From Acidobacteriota bacterium (GTDB lineage Bacteria; Acidobacteriota; Terriglobia; Terriglobales; Acidobacteriaceae), in assembly GCA_021778875.1 (NCBI GenBank), contig JAJYBT010000128.1:1-6889 (forward strand): a stretch of 6,889 bases of DNA, written 5' to 3'. Both the position numbers and the translations under genes were made by a program. The notes beneath the pieces are model-generated. The model saw only the letters and a program-made list of their open reading frames with translations. It was not told the origin of the DNA and searched no databases. How positions within the stretch are numbered: the stretch's first letter is position 1; every line of letters begins with the position of its first letter. Below, piece by piece: positions 1-6,889 of the stretch.

Positions 1-515
1 ACGTCGTGCTCTACGGTGCAACAAGCGGTGAAGTCTTCCTGAACGGCATCGCAGGCGAGCGCTTCGCTGTCCGCAACTCCGGCGCCACCGCGGTTGTTGA
101 AGGCGTAGGCGACCATGGATGCGAGTACATGACCAACGGCACCGTCGTCGTGATCGGCTCAACTGGCCGCAACTTCGCCGCCGGCATGAGTGGCGGGCGC
201 GCCTTTGTCTATGACGACCAGGGCGACTTCTCCACGCGCCGCTGCAACAAAGTCAGCGTGGACCTGGAGCCGCTTGTGACCGCCGCAGACGTCAACGAGG
301 TGCGCGGCCTTCTCGAGCGTCATCGCGACCTGACCGGCAGCCCCCGCGCCGCGTGGATTCTGGAACACTGGGCGGATACGCAGCCGCGCTTCATCAAGGT
401 CTTCCCGCACGAGTACAAGCGCGTCCTTGGCGTACCGCGTGTTGAAGAGGTTTATGTAGCTCCCACAACTTCGTCGCCTCTGGTGGCGGCAACAGCAGAG
501 GTGCAGCATGGGTAA
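1..515 (+). CDS. gltB: Glutamate synthase large (alpha) subunit, C-terminal end (5' truncated by window)
   Basis: This is the last 170 codons of the large subunit of glutamate synthase (GOGAT). The whole enzyme takes the amide nitrogen of glutamine, channels the ammonia and reductively aminates 2-oxoglutarate to glutamate in the cytoplasm. The first complete codon is at position 3, and the frame is open to the window edge, so the true start lies upstream. The visible part is the glycine-rich right-handed beta-helix (GXGXG) domain, with [31 protein letters not shown] and GGRAFVYDD. It is followed by the family's typical tail, [14 protein letters not shown], and a short low-complexity end. The stop (513-515) lies inside the start of gltD, giving an 8-base overlap that suggests translational coupling and a gltBD operon. 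The amidotransferase and FMN/3Fe-4S domains are not in the window. Confidence 0.95.
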   Translation, partial: VVLYGATSGEVFLNGIAGERFAVRNSGATAVVEGVGDHGCEYMTNGTVVVIGSTGRNFAAGMSGGRAFVYDDQGDFSTRRCNKVSVDLEPLVTAADVNEVRGLLERHRDLTGSPRAAWILEHWADTQPRFIKVFPHEYKRVLGVPRVEEVYVAPTTSSPLVAATAEVQHG

Positions 516-1950
516 GGTTACTGGGTTCCTGGAGATTGAGCGCGAGCAGCCTGTTCGCCGCAAGCCGGAGGAGCGCATCAAGGACTGGTTTGAAATCTAC
601 CAGCCATTCCCCGAAGAACAGCAGCGCGAGCAAGGCGCTCGCTGCATGGACTGCGGCGTCCCGTTTTGCCACACGGGCTGCCCGGTCAACAATCTCATCC
701 CCGACTGGAACGATCTTGTCTACAACGACCGTTGGGAGAGCGCAATCAGGCAGCTGCACGCAACCAATAACTTCCCTGAGTTCACCGGCCGCATCTGCCC
801 CGCGCCCTGCGAAGCCGCGTGCGTGCTGGGCATCAACCTGCCGCCGGTCTCCATCAAGCTCATCGAGAAAAGCATCGTGGAGCGTGCGTGGGATGAGGGC
901 TGGATTCATCCCGAGCCGCCCGAGCAAAACACCGGCAAGCGTGTCGCAGTCGTGGGCAGCGGCCCAGCCGGCCTGGCTGCTGCGCAGCAGTTGCGCCGCG
1001 CCGGACACTCCGTCACCGTGTACGAAAAGAACGACCGCATAGGTGGCCTGCTGCGTTACGGCATTCCCAACTTCAAGCTGGAAAAGCACGTCATCGACCG
1101 CCGCATCCAGCAAATGCGCGCCGAGGGAGTCACGTTTGTAACCAACGCGCATGTGGGCGTCAATGTTCCCGTTGAAGCACTCACAGAGCACTACGACGCC
1201 ATTTTGCTCTGCGGAGGATCAGAGCAGCCGCGCGACCTCAAGATTCCCGGTCGCGAGCTCAAGGGCATTCACTTTGCCATGGAGTTCCTGCCGCAGCAGA
1301 ACCATCGCTGCGAGGGCGATTTCGTCGATCCCACCACCGCCATCTCGGCTGAAGGCAAACGCGTGCTCATCATCGGCGGTGGAGACACCGGCGCCGACTG
1401 TCTAGGCACAAGCCATCGTCAGGGCGCAAAAAGCGTGCATCAGTTTGAAATCATGCCCAAGCCGCCTGAGTCGCGCGCTGGCTCGACGCCATGGCCCCTT
1501 TGGCCTTTGCAATTGCGCACTGAAAGCTCACACGAAGAAGGCGGCATGCGCGACTGGAGCATCAACAGCATCAAATTCACCGGAGACGCGAACGGCAACG
1601 TCAAGCAATTGCATGCCCTGCGCGTGGGCCCGCCGCCGAAGTTCGAGCCGATTGCGGATTCCGAATTCACGCTTGATGTCGATCTTGTCCTGCTGGCGAT
1701 GGGCTTCCTCGGCCCGCTCAGGAACGGCATGCTTGAGCAGTTGGGCGTTGCGCTCGATCAGCGCGGCAATGTGGCCACTACCGAATTCAAGACTTCCGTC
1801 GATGGCATTTTTGCCGCCGGCGATATGCGTCGTGGTCAGTCGCTGGTGGTCTGGGCCATCTCAGAGGGACGCAAGGCTGCCTCTGCAGTAGACCGCTACC
1901 TGGCGGAGAAGGAAGCCCCCGCGCCGCATCTCCATCGCATCAACGCTTAG
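508..1950 (+). CDS. gltD: Glutamate synthase small (beta) subunit, NAD(P)H-oxidising
   Basis: A complete 480-residue protein, the usual length for GltD. The subunit oxidises NAD(P)H on FAD and passes electrons through iron-sulfur clusters to GltB. The N-terminal cysteine-rich domain shows C46-x2-C49-x4-C54-x3-C58 and C97-x3-C101-x3-C105 ([16 protein letters not shown]). The second spacing is that of the plant/yeast/actinobacterial NADH-GOGAT type, not of E. coli GltD, which has a longer insert. The FAD dinucleotide fold is [15 protein letters not shown] (about 147-160), with [11 protein letters not shown] after it. The second nucleotide fold is [13 protein letters not shown] (about 286-298), and the C-terminal FAD-binding motif is [20 protein letters not shown] (433-452). 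The ATG at 508 is preceded by AGAGG (497-501) six bases upstream and overlaps the end of gltB, so both proteins are probably made in stoichiometric coupling. Whether NADH or NADPH is used cannot be read from sequence alone. Confidence 0.97.
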   Translation: MGKVTGFLEIEREQPVRRKPEERIKDWFEIYQPFPEEQQREQGARCMDCGVPFCHTGCPVNNLIPDWNDLVYNDRWESAIRQLHATNNFPEFTGRICPAPCEAACVLGINLPPVSIKLIEKSIVERAWDEGWIHPEPPEQNTGKRVAVVGSGPAGLAAAQQLRRAGHSVTVYEKNDRIGGLLRYGIPNFKLEKHVIDRRIQQMRAEGVTFVTNAHVGVNVPVEALTEHYDAILLCGGSEQPRDLKIPGRELKGIHFAMEFLPQQNHRCEGDFVDPTTAISAEGKRVLIIGGGDTGADCLGTSHRQGAKSVHQFEIMPKPPESRAGSTPWPLWPLQLRTESSHEEGGMRDWSINSIKFTGDANGNVKQLHALRVGPPPKFEPIADSEFTLDVDLVLLAMGFLGPLRNGMLEQLGVALDQRGNVATTEFKTSVDGIFAAGDMRRGQSLVVWAISEGRKAASAVDRYLAEKEAPAPHLHRINA

Positions 1951-1965
1951 TGAAGGTACATAGAC

Positions 1966-2008
1966 CCCCGCATCGGGCGCAGCAAAAAGCTGCCTCCCGA
2001 TGCAGGGG
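1966..2008 (+). terminator. Long imperfect hairpin after gltD, probable transcription terminator
   Basis: Sixteen bases after the gltD stop lies a nested inverted repeat. CCCC (1966-1969) pairs with GGGG (2005-2008), GCATCGGG (1970-1977) with CCCGATGC (1996-2003), and GCAGC (1979-1983) with GCTGC (1989-1993). The loop is AAAAA, and only single bulges or small internal loops interrupt the 17 paired positions. The sequence after the stem is pyrimidine-rich (tctttccttcctcattt, from 2021) but has no immediate run of T. It could therefore be an imperfect intrinsic terminator, a Rho-assisted end or an mRNA 3'-stabilising stem. Its position right after gltBD supports a transcript end. Confidence 0.5.
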
Positions 2009-2116
2009 CAGCTTACGCATTCTTTCCTTCCTCATTTCCCTCGCAGCAAGCGCACAGCTCTATTGCCACTGCCGGCCATCAAGGCTCGCATGCGGTCATC
2101 GCCGGCACACGAACAC

Positions 2117-2145
2117 ATGACAATAGACTCTCCTCCCGCTGTAAC
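2117..2145 (+). promoter_or_regulatory. Candidate sigma70-type promoter for glgP
   Basis: ATGACA (2117-2122; five of six matches to TTGACA) is followed, after a 17-base spacer, by TGTAAC (2140-2145; four of six to TATAAT). Transcription would start near 2152, leaving about 110 bases of leader before the phosphorylase start. The rest of the 1951-2261 gap shows no credible gene. The match is weak enough to arise by chance, and the only support is its place between the gltD hairpin and a gene that needs its own promoter. Confidence 0.25.
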
Positions 2146-2159
2146 GTGATAGCCCTCAC
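2146..2159. promoter_or_regulatory. Candidate CRP/FNR-family operator (GTGA-N6-TCAC)
   Basis: GTGA (2146-2149), TAGCCC, TCAC (2156-2159) is a perfect match to the GTGA-N6-TCAC core of the E. coli CRP consensus. The outermost consensus bases are not kept (C and T in place of T and A). It directly abuts the candidate -10 element and would cover the start of transcription, a position that would favour repression. CRP-family proteins bind similar palindromes in many phyla, but whether this organism has such a regulator is not visible here. Confidence 0.25.
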
Positions 2160-2261
2160 TACCAATTTCTCTGTTTTCAGACCACAATGGCTCCGGCGCG
2201 CGCATCATAGTGCGTACGGACTCAACATCCCGCAAGATGTAGAGATCAACTGGAGCCTGCT

Positions 2262-4775
2262 ATGGAATCGGACCCTTCTCCCCATGCTTCTGTGATGGAA
2301 GCTCTGACCGAGATCGCGCTCAACCTGCGATGGTCCTGGAATCATGCCGCGGATGAGCTGTGGAGCCACCTCGATCCGGAGTTGTGGGAACTCACGCGCA
2401 ATCCCTGGGTCATGTTGCAGACCTTGTCTCAGGAAAAGCTGAATACCCTGATGTCCGACGAGAAATTCAGGGTAAGAATTGACGAGATCGCCAGCAGACG
2501 CGAGTGGCGCGAGCATTCTTCAAGCTGGTTCCAGCGCACCTATAGCCAGCCTCCCTTCAATCGAGTGGCCTACTTCAGCATGGAGTTCATGTTGAGCGAT
2601 GCGCTGCCAATTTATTCCGGTGGTCTGGGCAATGTGGCCGGCGATCAGCTCAAAGCCGCCAGCGACCTTGGCGTTCCAGTCGTGGGCGTGGGCCTGCTGT
2701 ATCAGGTCGGTTATTTCCGTCAGCGCATCGACGCTGAGGGGCGGCAGCATGTGTTGTATCCCTTCAACGACCCCGGACAACTTCCCATCCGGCCGGTTCG
2801 CCAGGAAAGTGGCGAATGGCTGCGGATCAAACTCAACCTTCCTGGTTTCCGCCTGTGGGTTCGTGCCTGGCAAGTGGAAGCTGGACGGACAAAACTTTAC
2901 CTGCTTGACACCAACGACCCTGCGAATCTTCCGGAACACCGCGGCATCACTAGTGAACTCTACGGCGGCGGACCGGAGTTGCGCATCACGCAGGAACAGG
3001 TGTTGGGCATCGCGGGATGGCGCCTGCTCTGCGCACTTGGCATTCGCCCCGATGTCTGCCATCTCAATGAGGGCCATGCTGCCTTCGTTGTGCTGGAGAG
3101 AGCCCGCGACTACATGGAGCATGCGAACGTGCCGTTCGATACTGCACTTACCATCACCCGGGCCGGCAACCTCTTCACGACCCACACACCGGTCGAGGCG
3201 GGCTTTGACCGGTTTGCTCCTGGCCTGGTGGAGGGGAATTTCAGGCGCTATGCACAGGAATCCCTGAAAATTCCAATGCACGACCTTCTGGCGCTTGGCA
3301 GGCAGGATCCCTACGACGAAACCGAACCCTTCAGCATGGCCCTGCTGGCCATGCGAGGTAGCGGAGCCGTCAATGGCGTGAGCCGCCTGCATGGCCAGGT
3401 TAGCCGCCAGCTCTTCAAGAACATCTTCCCACGGTGGCCCGTGGAAGATGTCCCTGTAAGTCATGTCACCAACGGGGTTCACATTCCCATCTGGGACTCC
3501 GATGAAGCCGACAGGCTTTGGACGGAAGCCTGTGGACGGCAACGCTGGGACGGCGATCCACAAGCGATTGCAGAGTGCATGCGGCGCCTCTCAGATGAGC
3601 GCCTGTGGAGAATGCGCAGAGCCTCACGCGAGAATCTCGTCCAATTCATCCGTGCGCGACTGTCCCGCCAGATTGCCGGTCATGGAGCAACTGAAGAAGA
3701 GATTGAAGAGACGCAGCGCATCTTTGAGCCCGACGCGCTCACCTTGGGCTTCGCCCGCCGATTCGCCCCTTACAAACGGCCCAATCTCTTGCTTCACAAT
3801 CCCGACCGCCTGCTGGCCATCCTCACTAATCAGCAGTGTCCGGTCCAGCTCGTGATCGCCGGAAAGGCGCATCCCCAGGATGCCCGGGGTCAGGAGATGA
3901 TCCGGCGCTGGATCGACTTCATCCGTCACACGCCGGCGCGTTCACAGGTCGTCTTCCTGGCCGACTACGACATGCACATGGCCGAACACCTGGTACAGGG
4001 CGTTGATCTGTGGATCAATACTCCGCGTCGCCCCTGGGAAGCATGCGGCACCAGCGGCATGAAGGTGCTGGTGAACGGTGGACTCAACCTCTCCGAGCTG
4101 GACGGCTGGTGGGCAGAGGCCTATTCGCCCGAGGTGGGGTGGGCCCTCGGCGATGGCGCCGAGCACGGCGAGGATCCCGCCTGGGATGCCGCAGAGGCCG
4201 AGGAACTCTATACGATCCTCGAACAGGAGGTAATTCCGGGATTCTACAACCGCGATGAATCCGGCGTGCCCGGTGGCTGGACACGGCGCATCCGTGAAAG
4301 CCTTGCTCGCCTCACTCCCGTATTTTCCGCCACAAGGTGTGTGCGCGAATACACCGAGAAGCACTATGTACCTTTGGCCGCGTCCTATCAGCGACGAAGT
4401 GCCGAAAGGCGCGAGACGGCCGAAAGCCTGCTCCGCTGGCGCCGCCAGCTCTGCGATCACTGGCCCAGACTGCGGTTCGGCTCTGTCCGCGTCGATTCAG
4501 AGGGGGGCCTGCATCACTTTCAGGTCCAGGTCTACCTCAATGAAATTGACCCCGACGGGGTGCGGGTGGAGCTGTATGCCCAGGCCATCAACGGCGGCGA
4601 ACCCGTACGCCTCATCATGACGAGGGGAGAGTCGCTGGTGGGCGAAAGTGCCTGGCGCTATTCGGCCTCAGTCAGCGCTGACCGGCCCGCATCCGAGTTT
4701 ACGCCCAGGGTCGTGCCCTTTCACCCCGAGGCGTCTGTGCCCCTCGAATCATCGCATATCCTCTGGTACCGGTAA
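2262..4775 (+). CDS. glgP: Alpha-glucan (glycogen/maltodextrin) phosphorylase, GT35 family
   Basis: A complete 837-residue cytoplasmic enzyme that phosphorolyses alpha-1,4-glucans, releasing glucose-1-phosphate. It is of the bacterial/archaeal type with an N-terminal DUF3417 region (about residues 10-110, including ALTEIALNLRWSWNHAADEL), as in actinobacterial GlgP, rather than the animal/E. coli MalP type. Visible landmarks are YSGGLGNVAGDQLKAASDLG, HLNEGHAAFV (267-276), THTPVEAGFDRF (from 307), GFARRFAPYKRP (496-507), AGKAHP (533-538) and NTPRRPWEACGTSGMKVLVN. Lys601 of the last motif is at the position of the lysine that binds pyridoxal phosphate. The C-terminal 90 or so residues form a beta-rich extension common in this subfamily. 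The ATG at 2262 has GGAG (2252-2255) six bases upstream, which makes it preferable to the in-frame ATG at 2295. It is probably monocistronic: hairpins flank both sides and no other glycogen gene is in the window. The preferred chain length (glycogen or short maltodextrin) cannot be told. Confidence 0.95.
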   Translation: MESDPSPHASVMEALTEIALNLRWSWNHAADELWSHLDPELWELTRNPWVMLQTLSQEKLNTLMSDEKFRVRIDEIASRREWREHSSSWFQRTYSQPPFNRVAYFSMEFMLSDALPIYSGGLGNVAGDQLKAASDLGVPVVGVGLLYQVGYFRQRIDAEGRQHVLYPFNDPGQLPIRPVRQESGEWLRIKLNLPGFRLWVRAWQVEAGRTKLYLLDTNDPANLPEHRGITSELYGGGPELRITQEQVLGIAGWRLLCALGIRPDVCHLNEGHAAFVVLERARDYMEHANVPFDTALTITRAGNLFTTHTPVEAGFDRFAPGLVEGNFRRYAQESLKIPMHDLLALGRQDPYDETEPFSMALLAMRGSGAVNGVSRLHGQVSRQLFKNIFPRWPVEDVPVSHVTNGVHIPIWDSDEADRLWTEACGRQRWDGDPQAIAECMRRLSDERLWRMRRASRENLVQFIRARLSRQIAGHGATEEEIEETQRIFEPDALTLGFARRFAPYKRPNLLLHNPDRLLAILTNQQCPVQLVIAGKAHPQDARGQEMIRRWIDFIRHTPARSQVVFLADYDMHMAEHLVQGVDLWINTPRRPWEACGTSGMKVLVNGGLNLSELDGWWAEAYSPEVGWALGDGAEHGEDPAWDAAEAEELYTILEQEVIPGFYNRDESGVPGGWTRRIRESLARLTPVFSATRCVREYTEKHYVPLAASYQRRSAERRETAESLLRWRRQLCDHWPRLRFGSVRVDSEGGLHHFQVQVYLNEIDPDGVRVELYAQAINGGEPVRLIMTRGESLVGESAWRYSASVSADRPASEFTPRVVPFHPEASVPLESSHILWYR

Positions 4776-4782
4776 TCGCCCA

Positions 4783-4827
4783 AGCTGGCCGCACACGGCT
4801 TCCCTTCCGGATTACGTGCGGTCAGCT
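4783..4827 (+). terminator. Hairpin after glgP, possible transcript end
   Basis: AGCTGGCCGCAC (4783-4794) pairs with GTGCGGTCAGCT (4816-4827) as a 12-bp stem with a single G-U wobble and a 21-base loop, starting 7 bases after the glgP stop. No T-run follows, so it is not a classical intrinsic terminator. It may be a Rho-dependent end, a stabilising 3' stem or a symmetric stem. Confidence 0.35.
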
Positions 4828-5250
4828 CGCTCATCCACCTTTATATCAGCATCTTATCGAATCGAACGAACAACTGAGACGCCGTCCAAAATCGCCTTCG
4901 GCTGCTTGCACAACATGAGGTTGGCAGCCAAAATCCGGGGTGGTGCGCAGCTTGCCGGTCCCCCGGCCACGCCCTGAACAAGCCTGGTTCCTCTGCCAAT
5001 ACTTTCAGCCTGTAGAACGAGTACATCTCTAGTAGAATCAATATGTCGATGGAAGGCATTGCCGGGGATGCCTTCACCGCGCGGGAAGCGATTTATCAGG
5101 AATTCAAAATTGCCAGGCATCATCAAAGATTGGGGAGCAGAGACGACCTTTCTGGCGGATTTGCATCCAAGCAAGATAGAGGCAAGTATCGTGCGGCGAT
5201 GAACAACCGTGCTGCATTTGTCATGCTTGGCGCCCCAATGCACAAACAGA
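4828..5250. other. Intergenic region without a recognisable gene
   Basis: No protein family or RNA gene is recognised here. A 74-codon + strand frame (5043-5267, ATG start, no Shine-Dalgarno) and a 129-codon minus-strand frame (5243-4854) cover the same bases. Neither shows a motif, a membrane segment or a ribosome binding site, so neither is called. Several inverted repeats are present: GGCTGC/GCAGCC (4900-4905 with 4924-4929), CCGGGG/CCCCGG (4935-4940 with 4961-4966) and a perfect 8-bp stem GAAGGCAT/ATGCCTTC (5052-5059 with 5068-5075, 8-base loop). TAGAAT at 5033-5038 resembles a -10 element but lacks a good -35 partner. Confidence 0.5.
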
Positions 5251-5655
5251 ATGATCTACTCGTCTAAAAACCGGGTTGGTTCTTTGCGGCTCGTCCTGAG
5301 TCTGGCAGGTCTGGCCATTTTTGTCTTTTTGTGGGGGCTCGGATACAAATTGTCTCGTTATGAGCCTCCGCAGGCGAACTTTCACCAGATTCCGAGGGCT
5401 AAACTCCTGTCGGAAGATGAGCGCCCGAGTTTCGCATCGGTTTCTGTCGTTCCGGGAAGAGCCGCAAAGGCCATCCGTGCTACACGCGGAGTCCCCACAA
5501 GCGCATTTCTCCTCTTCCTGTTGACTTTCACCACGTTTGCTGAACTCCACAAAGAACTGCGAATCAGGGAGAGCTGCCAGCCAAGGCGAATGGGTTGCTC
5601 CGCAAGCCTGAGCGCCTTTCTCTTCCGTCCCCCCCCTTTCCCAGTCCTTTGCTGA
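5251..5655 (+). CDS. Hypothetical small membrane protein (uncertain)
   Basis: Not recognised. From the ATG at 5251 the frame gives 134 residues. After a short basic N-terminus (MIYSSKNRVGSLR) there is a hydrophobic segment, LVLSLAGLAIFVFLWGLGYK (about 14-33), that looks like a real membrane anchor. A polar stretch with AKLLSEDERPSF follows, then a second hydrophobic segment, SAFLLFLLTFTTFAEL (about 87-102), and an Arg/Cys/Pro-rich tail. The first 60 residues look most protein-like and the tail the least. There is no clear Shine-Dalgarno, and a GTG at 5209 is an alternative start. A terminator-like hairpin and a run of eight C lie inside the last 75 bases, so the true C-terminus may be shorter or shifted. 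It sits between glgP and the efflux adaptor gene on the same strand, but 133 bases of gap make an operon with the adaptor uncertain. Confidence 0.4.
   Translation: MIYSSKNRVGSLRLVLSLAGLAIFVFLWGLGYKLSRYEPPQANFHQIPRAKLLSEDERPSFASVSVVPGRAAKAIRATRGVPTSAFLLFLLTFTTFAELHKELRIRESCQPRRMGCSASLSAFLFRPPPFPVLC
5583..5618 (+). terminator. Terminator-like hairpin inside the 3' end of the hypothetical ORF
   Basis: AAGGCG (5583-5588) pairs with CGCCTT (5613-5618). Nested inside, GG-x-TTGC (5592-5598) pairs with GCAA-x-CC (5602-5608) around a TCC loop. The 3' arm runs directly into a T-rich stretch (TTTCTCTTCC, 5617-5626), as in intrinsic terminators, though C interrupts it. It would end transcription before the ORF's stop codon at 5653, so either the hairpin is not a terminator or the ORF is not read as drawn. 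Confidence 0.25.
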
Positions 5656-5788
5656 AACCGGGACATTCGAACCCTGATGGCTCCAGCCACATCGTACACG
5701 TCGGCGACGATATGGCTTCATCCCTTCAATCTTGCATTGCCATCGATCCCATGCCGGCCAGAAACTTACTCATAGGTGCAATAGAAAA

Positions 5789-6889
5789 ATGTGGAAGCGA
5801 TTCTCTTTCCTCCTTCTCGCGGGATTGGCCTCAGTCGCAGCGTTGGGTGCTGTTGCATGCGGTTCCAAAGCCACCGGTTCCAAAGCACAGGCGGCTGAGG
5901 TGCCGTCGGCTTCGGTTGCTGCTGTCACGCGAGGCTCAATCGTGCACACGCTGAATCTGGCTGGGCAGTTCCAGCCCTACCAGGTCGTGGATGTGCACGC
6001 CAAGGTGTCCGGATACATCAGGGCCATTTATGTCGATATCGGCGACAAAGTGCGTCAGGGCCAGGTGCTGGCAGTTCTGGAAGTGCCTGAGTTGAGCGCC
6101 CAGTTGAAAGGAACTGTCGCCGATTTTGCGCAGAGCAAGGATGAGATTGTTCGCGCCGAGCACGAAGTAGCTCGCGCTCAATCGGTGCATGCCGCCCTGC
6201 ATGCCGACTACACCAGGCTTAAACTGGCGTCACAGGCCCAGCCCGGCTTGATTGCCGAACAGGAACTGGATGACGCACAGGCAAAGGATCTGGCGGCGGA
6301 GGCGCAGATTGACGCTGCCAAGTCCGCACTGTCCGCGGCCAAACAAAAGTCAGCGGCTTCCAGCGCCAACCACGACCGCGTAAGCGCGCTGGAGGCCTAC
6401 ACCAAGGTCACGGCGCCGCTCGATGGCGTCATCATCTGGCGGTATGCCGACACTGGAGCGTTGATTCAATCGGGCACGTCTTCCGATACGCAGTCATTGC
6501 CCATTGTGAAGCTCTCTCAAAGCGGCCTGCTTCGCCTCCGCCTGCCGGTACCTGAAGACGCCGTTTCCTACATCCATGAAGGAGCCACCGTAAATGTGCG
6601 CGTCGACGCAGTTCACCGCACCTTTGCGGGCAAGGTCGTTCGCTTCACGCGCAATATCAGTCTGGCAACTCGCACCATGGAAACGGAAATCGATGTCGAA
6701 AACAAGGACTTGTCGCTGACGCCGGGCATGTACGCCAACACCGCGATTCAGCTGGAGCAGCACAACAATGTCCTCACGATCCCCGAGCCTGCGCTCCTCC
6801 AGGATGGAAACAAGGCAACAGTCATGGTCGTCGATGCCGACCATCGTGTGCAGATACGCAATGTCTCGGTCGGCCTGCAGGGATCGGAT
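5789..6889 (+). CDS. RND efflux pump periplasmic adaptor (membrane fusion protein, HlyD/AcrA-like), 3' truncated
   Basis: The first 367 codons of a periplasmic adaptor that would link an inner-membrane RND pump to an outer-membrane channel. The frame runs without a stop to the window end. The N-terminus MWKRFSFLLLAGLASVAALG is a signal peptide leading to AVAC, so Cys24 is a likely lipidation site, although Ala at -3 is less usual than Leu. A small repeated linker follows (GSKATGSKAQ). The split lipoyl domain is seen at about 66-100 (KVSGYIRAIYVDIGDKVRQG) and 205-229 (TKVTAPLDGVIIWRYADTGA). The alpha-helical hairpin between them (about 103-200) is Ala/Gln/Glu-rich and contains GLIAEQELDDAQAK. 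The beta-barrel begins near 238 (LPIVKLSQSGLLRLRLPVPE), with RTMETEIDVEN and LTPGMYANT further on. The ATG is chosen for its signal peptide and for AGGTG (5774-5778) ten bases upstream. The substrate cannot be inferred. The RND permease is expected immediately downstream. Confidence 0.93.
   Translation, partial: MWKRFSFLLLAGLASVAALGAVACGSKATGSKAQAAEVPSASVAAVTRGSIVHTLNLAGQFQPYQVVDVHAKVSGYIRAIYVDIGDKVRQGQVLAVLEVPELSAQLKGTVADFAQSKDEIVRAEHEVARAQSVHAALHADYTRLKLASQAQPGLIAEQELDDAQAKDLAAEAQIDAAKSALSAAKQKSAASSANHDRVSALEAYTKVTAPLDGVIIWRYADTGALIQSGTSSDTQSLPIVKLSQSGLLRLRLPVPEDAVSYIHEGATVNVRVDAVHRTFAGKVVRFTRNISLATRTMETEIDVENKDLSLTPGMYANTAIQLEQHNNVLTIPEPALLQDGNKATVMVVDADHRVQIRNVSVGLQGSD
5860..5886 (+). repeat. 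Short tandem duplication in the adaptor's lipoprotein linker
   Basis: CGGTTCCAAAGC occurs at 5860-5871 and again at 5875-5886, a period of 15 bases (five codons). It encodes GSKAT-GSKAQ directly after the putative lipid-bearing Cys24. In-frame duplication of a flexible tether is the simplest reading, because it lengthens the linker without touching the folded domains. Confidence 0.7.

Noticed and set aside
394..1191. 265-codon minus-strand ORF opposite gltB/gltD
   Set aside because: It lies antisense to strongly conserved glutamate synthase coding sequence and shows no domain; it is a typical shadow frame in GC-rich DNA.
2032..2235. 67-codon minus-strand ORF in the gltD-glgP gap
   Set aside because: It starts with TTG, has no clear ribosome binding site and no motif, and overlaps the likely promoter region of glgP.
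2520..3563. 347-codon minus-strand ORF opposite the phosphorylase
   Set aside because: It is antisense to conserved GT35 coding sequence and its translation shows no recognisable motif.
4855..4880. Minus-strand GTTCGATTC resembling a tRNA T-loop
   Set aside because: Only three of five T-stem positions pair and no other cloverleaf arms are present.
5661..5692. TTCGAAC resembling a tRNA T-loop
   Set aside because: The flanking bases do not form a five-pair T-stem on either strand, and no anticodon or acceptor arm can be built around it.
5221..5721. 166-codon minus-strand ORF opposite the hypothetical membrane protein
   Set aside because: It has Arg/Gly/Cys-rich composition and no motif or membrane segment. 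The + strand frame over the same bases has the more protein-like hydrophobic pattern, so the + strand is preferred, though not proven.
5595..5954. 119-codon + strand ORF overlapping the start of the efflux adaptor
   Set aside because: It lies in a different frame from the adaptor's signal peptide and lipoyl domain. Its own product is a Pro/Arg-rich string without features.

Overview
The window reads as chromosomal DNA from a moderately GC-rich Gram-negative bacterium. It carries housekeeping metabolic genes followed by the start of an envelope efflux gene. The plant/actinobacterial-type glutamate synthase small subunit, the DUF3417-type glucan phosphorylase and a lipoprotein RND adaptor would fit Acidobacteriota (Terriglobia) well. 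That assignment rests on general resemblance, not on a search, so treat it as a guess.

Layout, all recognised genes on the + strand. (1) 1-1950: the 3' end of gltB and complete gltD, overlapping by 8 bases, encode the two subunits of glutamate synthase (ammonia assimilation). A long imperfect hairpin (1966-2008) follows and probably ends the transcript. (2) 1951-2261: a 311-base non-coding gap with a weak sigma70-like promoter candidate and, immediately downstream of it, a perfect GTGA-N6-TCAC palindrome resembling the core of a CRP/FNR-family operator. (3) 2262-4775: a complete alpha-glucan (glycogen/maltodextrin) phosphorylase, apparently transcribed alone, followed by a 12-bp-stem hairpin. 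(4) 4776-5788: about 1 kb with no recognisable conserved gene. It holds several inverted repeats and one plausible but unidentified small membrane-protein ORF (5251-5655), which has a terminator-like hairpin inside its 3' end. (5) 5789-6889: the first 367 codons of a lipoprotein-type periplasmic adaptor (membrane fusion protein) of an RND efflux pump, cut by the window end. Its pump partner would be expected downstream, outside the window.

The three recognised functional blocks (nitrogen assimilation, glucan breakdown, efflux) look like independent transcription units rather than one pathway. I found no mobile element, CRISPR array, tRNA or rRNA, and no convincing novel system. The items most worth a second look are the CRP-like palindrome in front of the phosphorylase and the unidentified ORF/hairpin region at 4830-5790.
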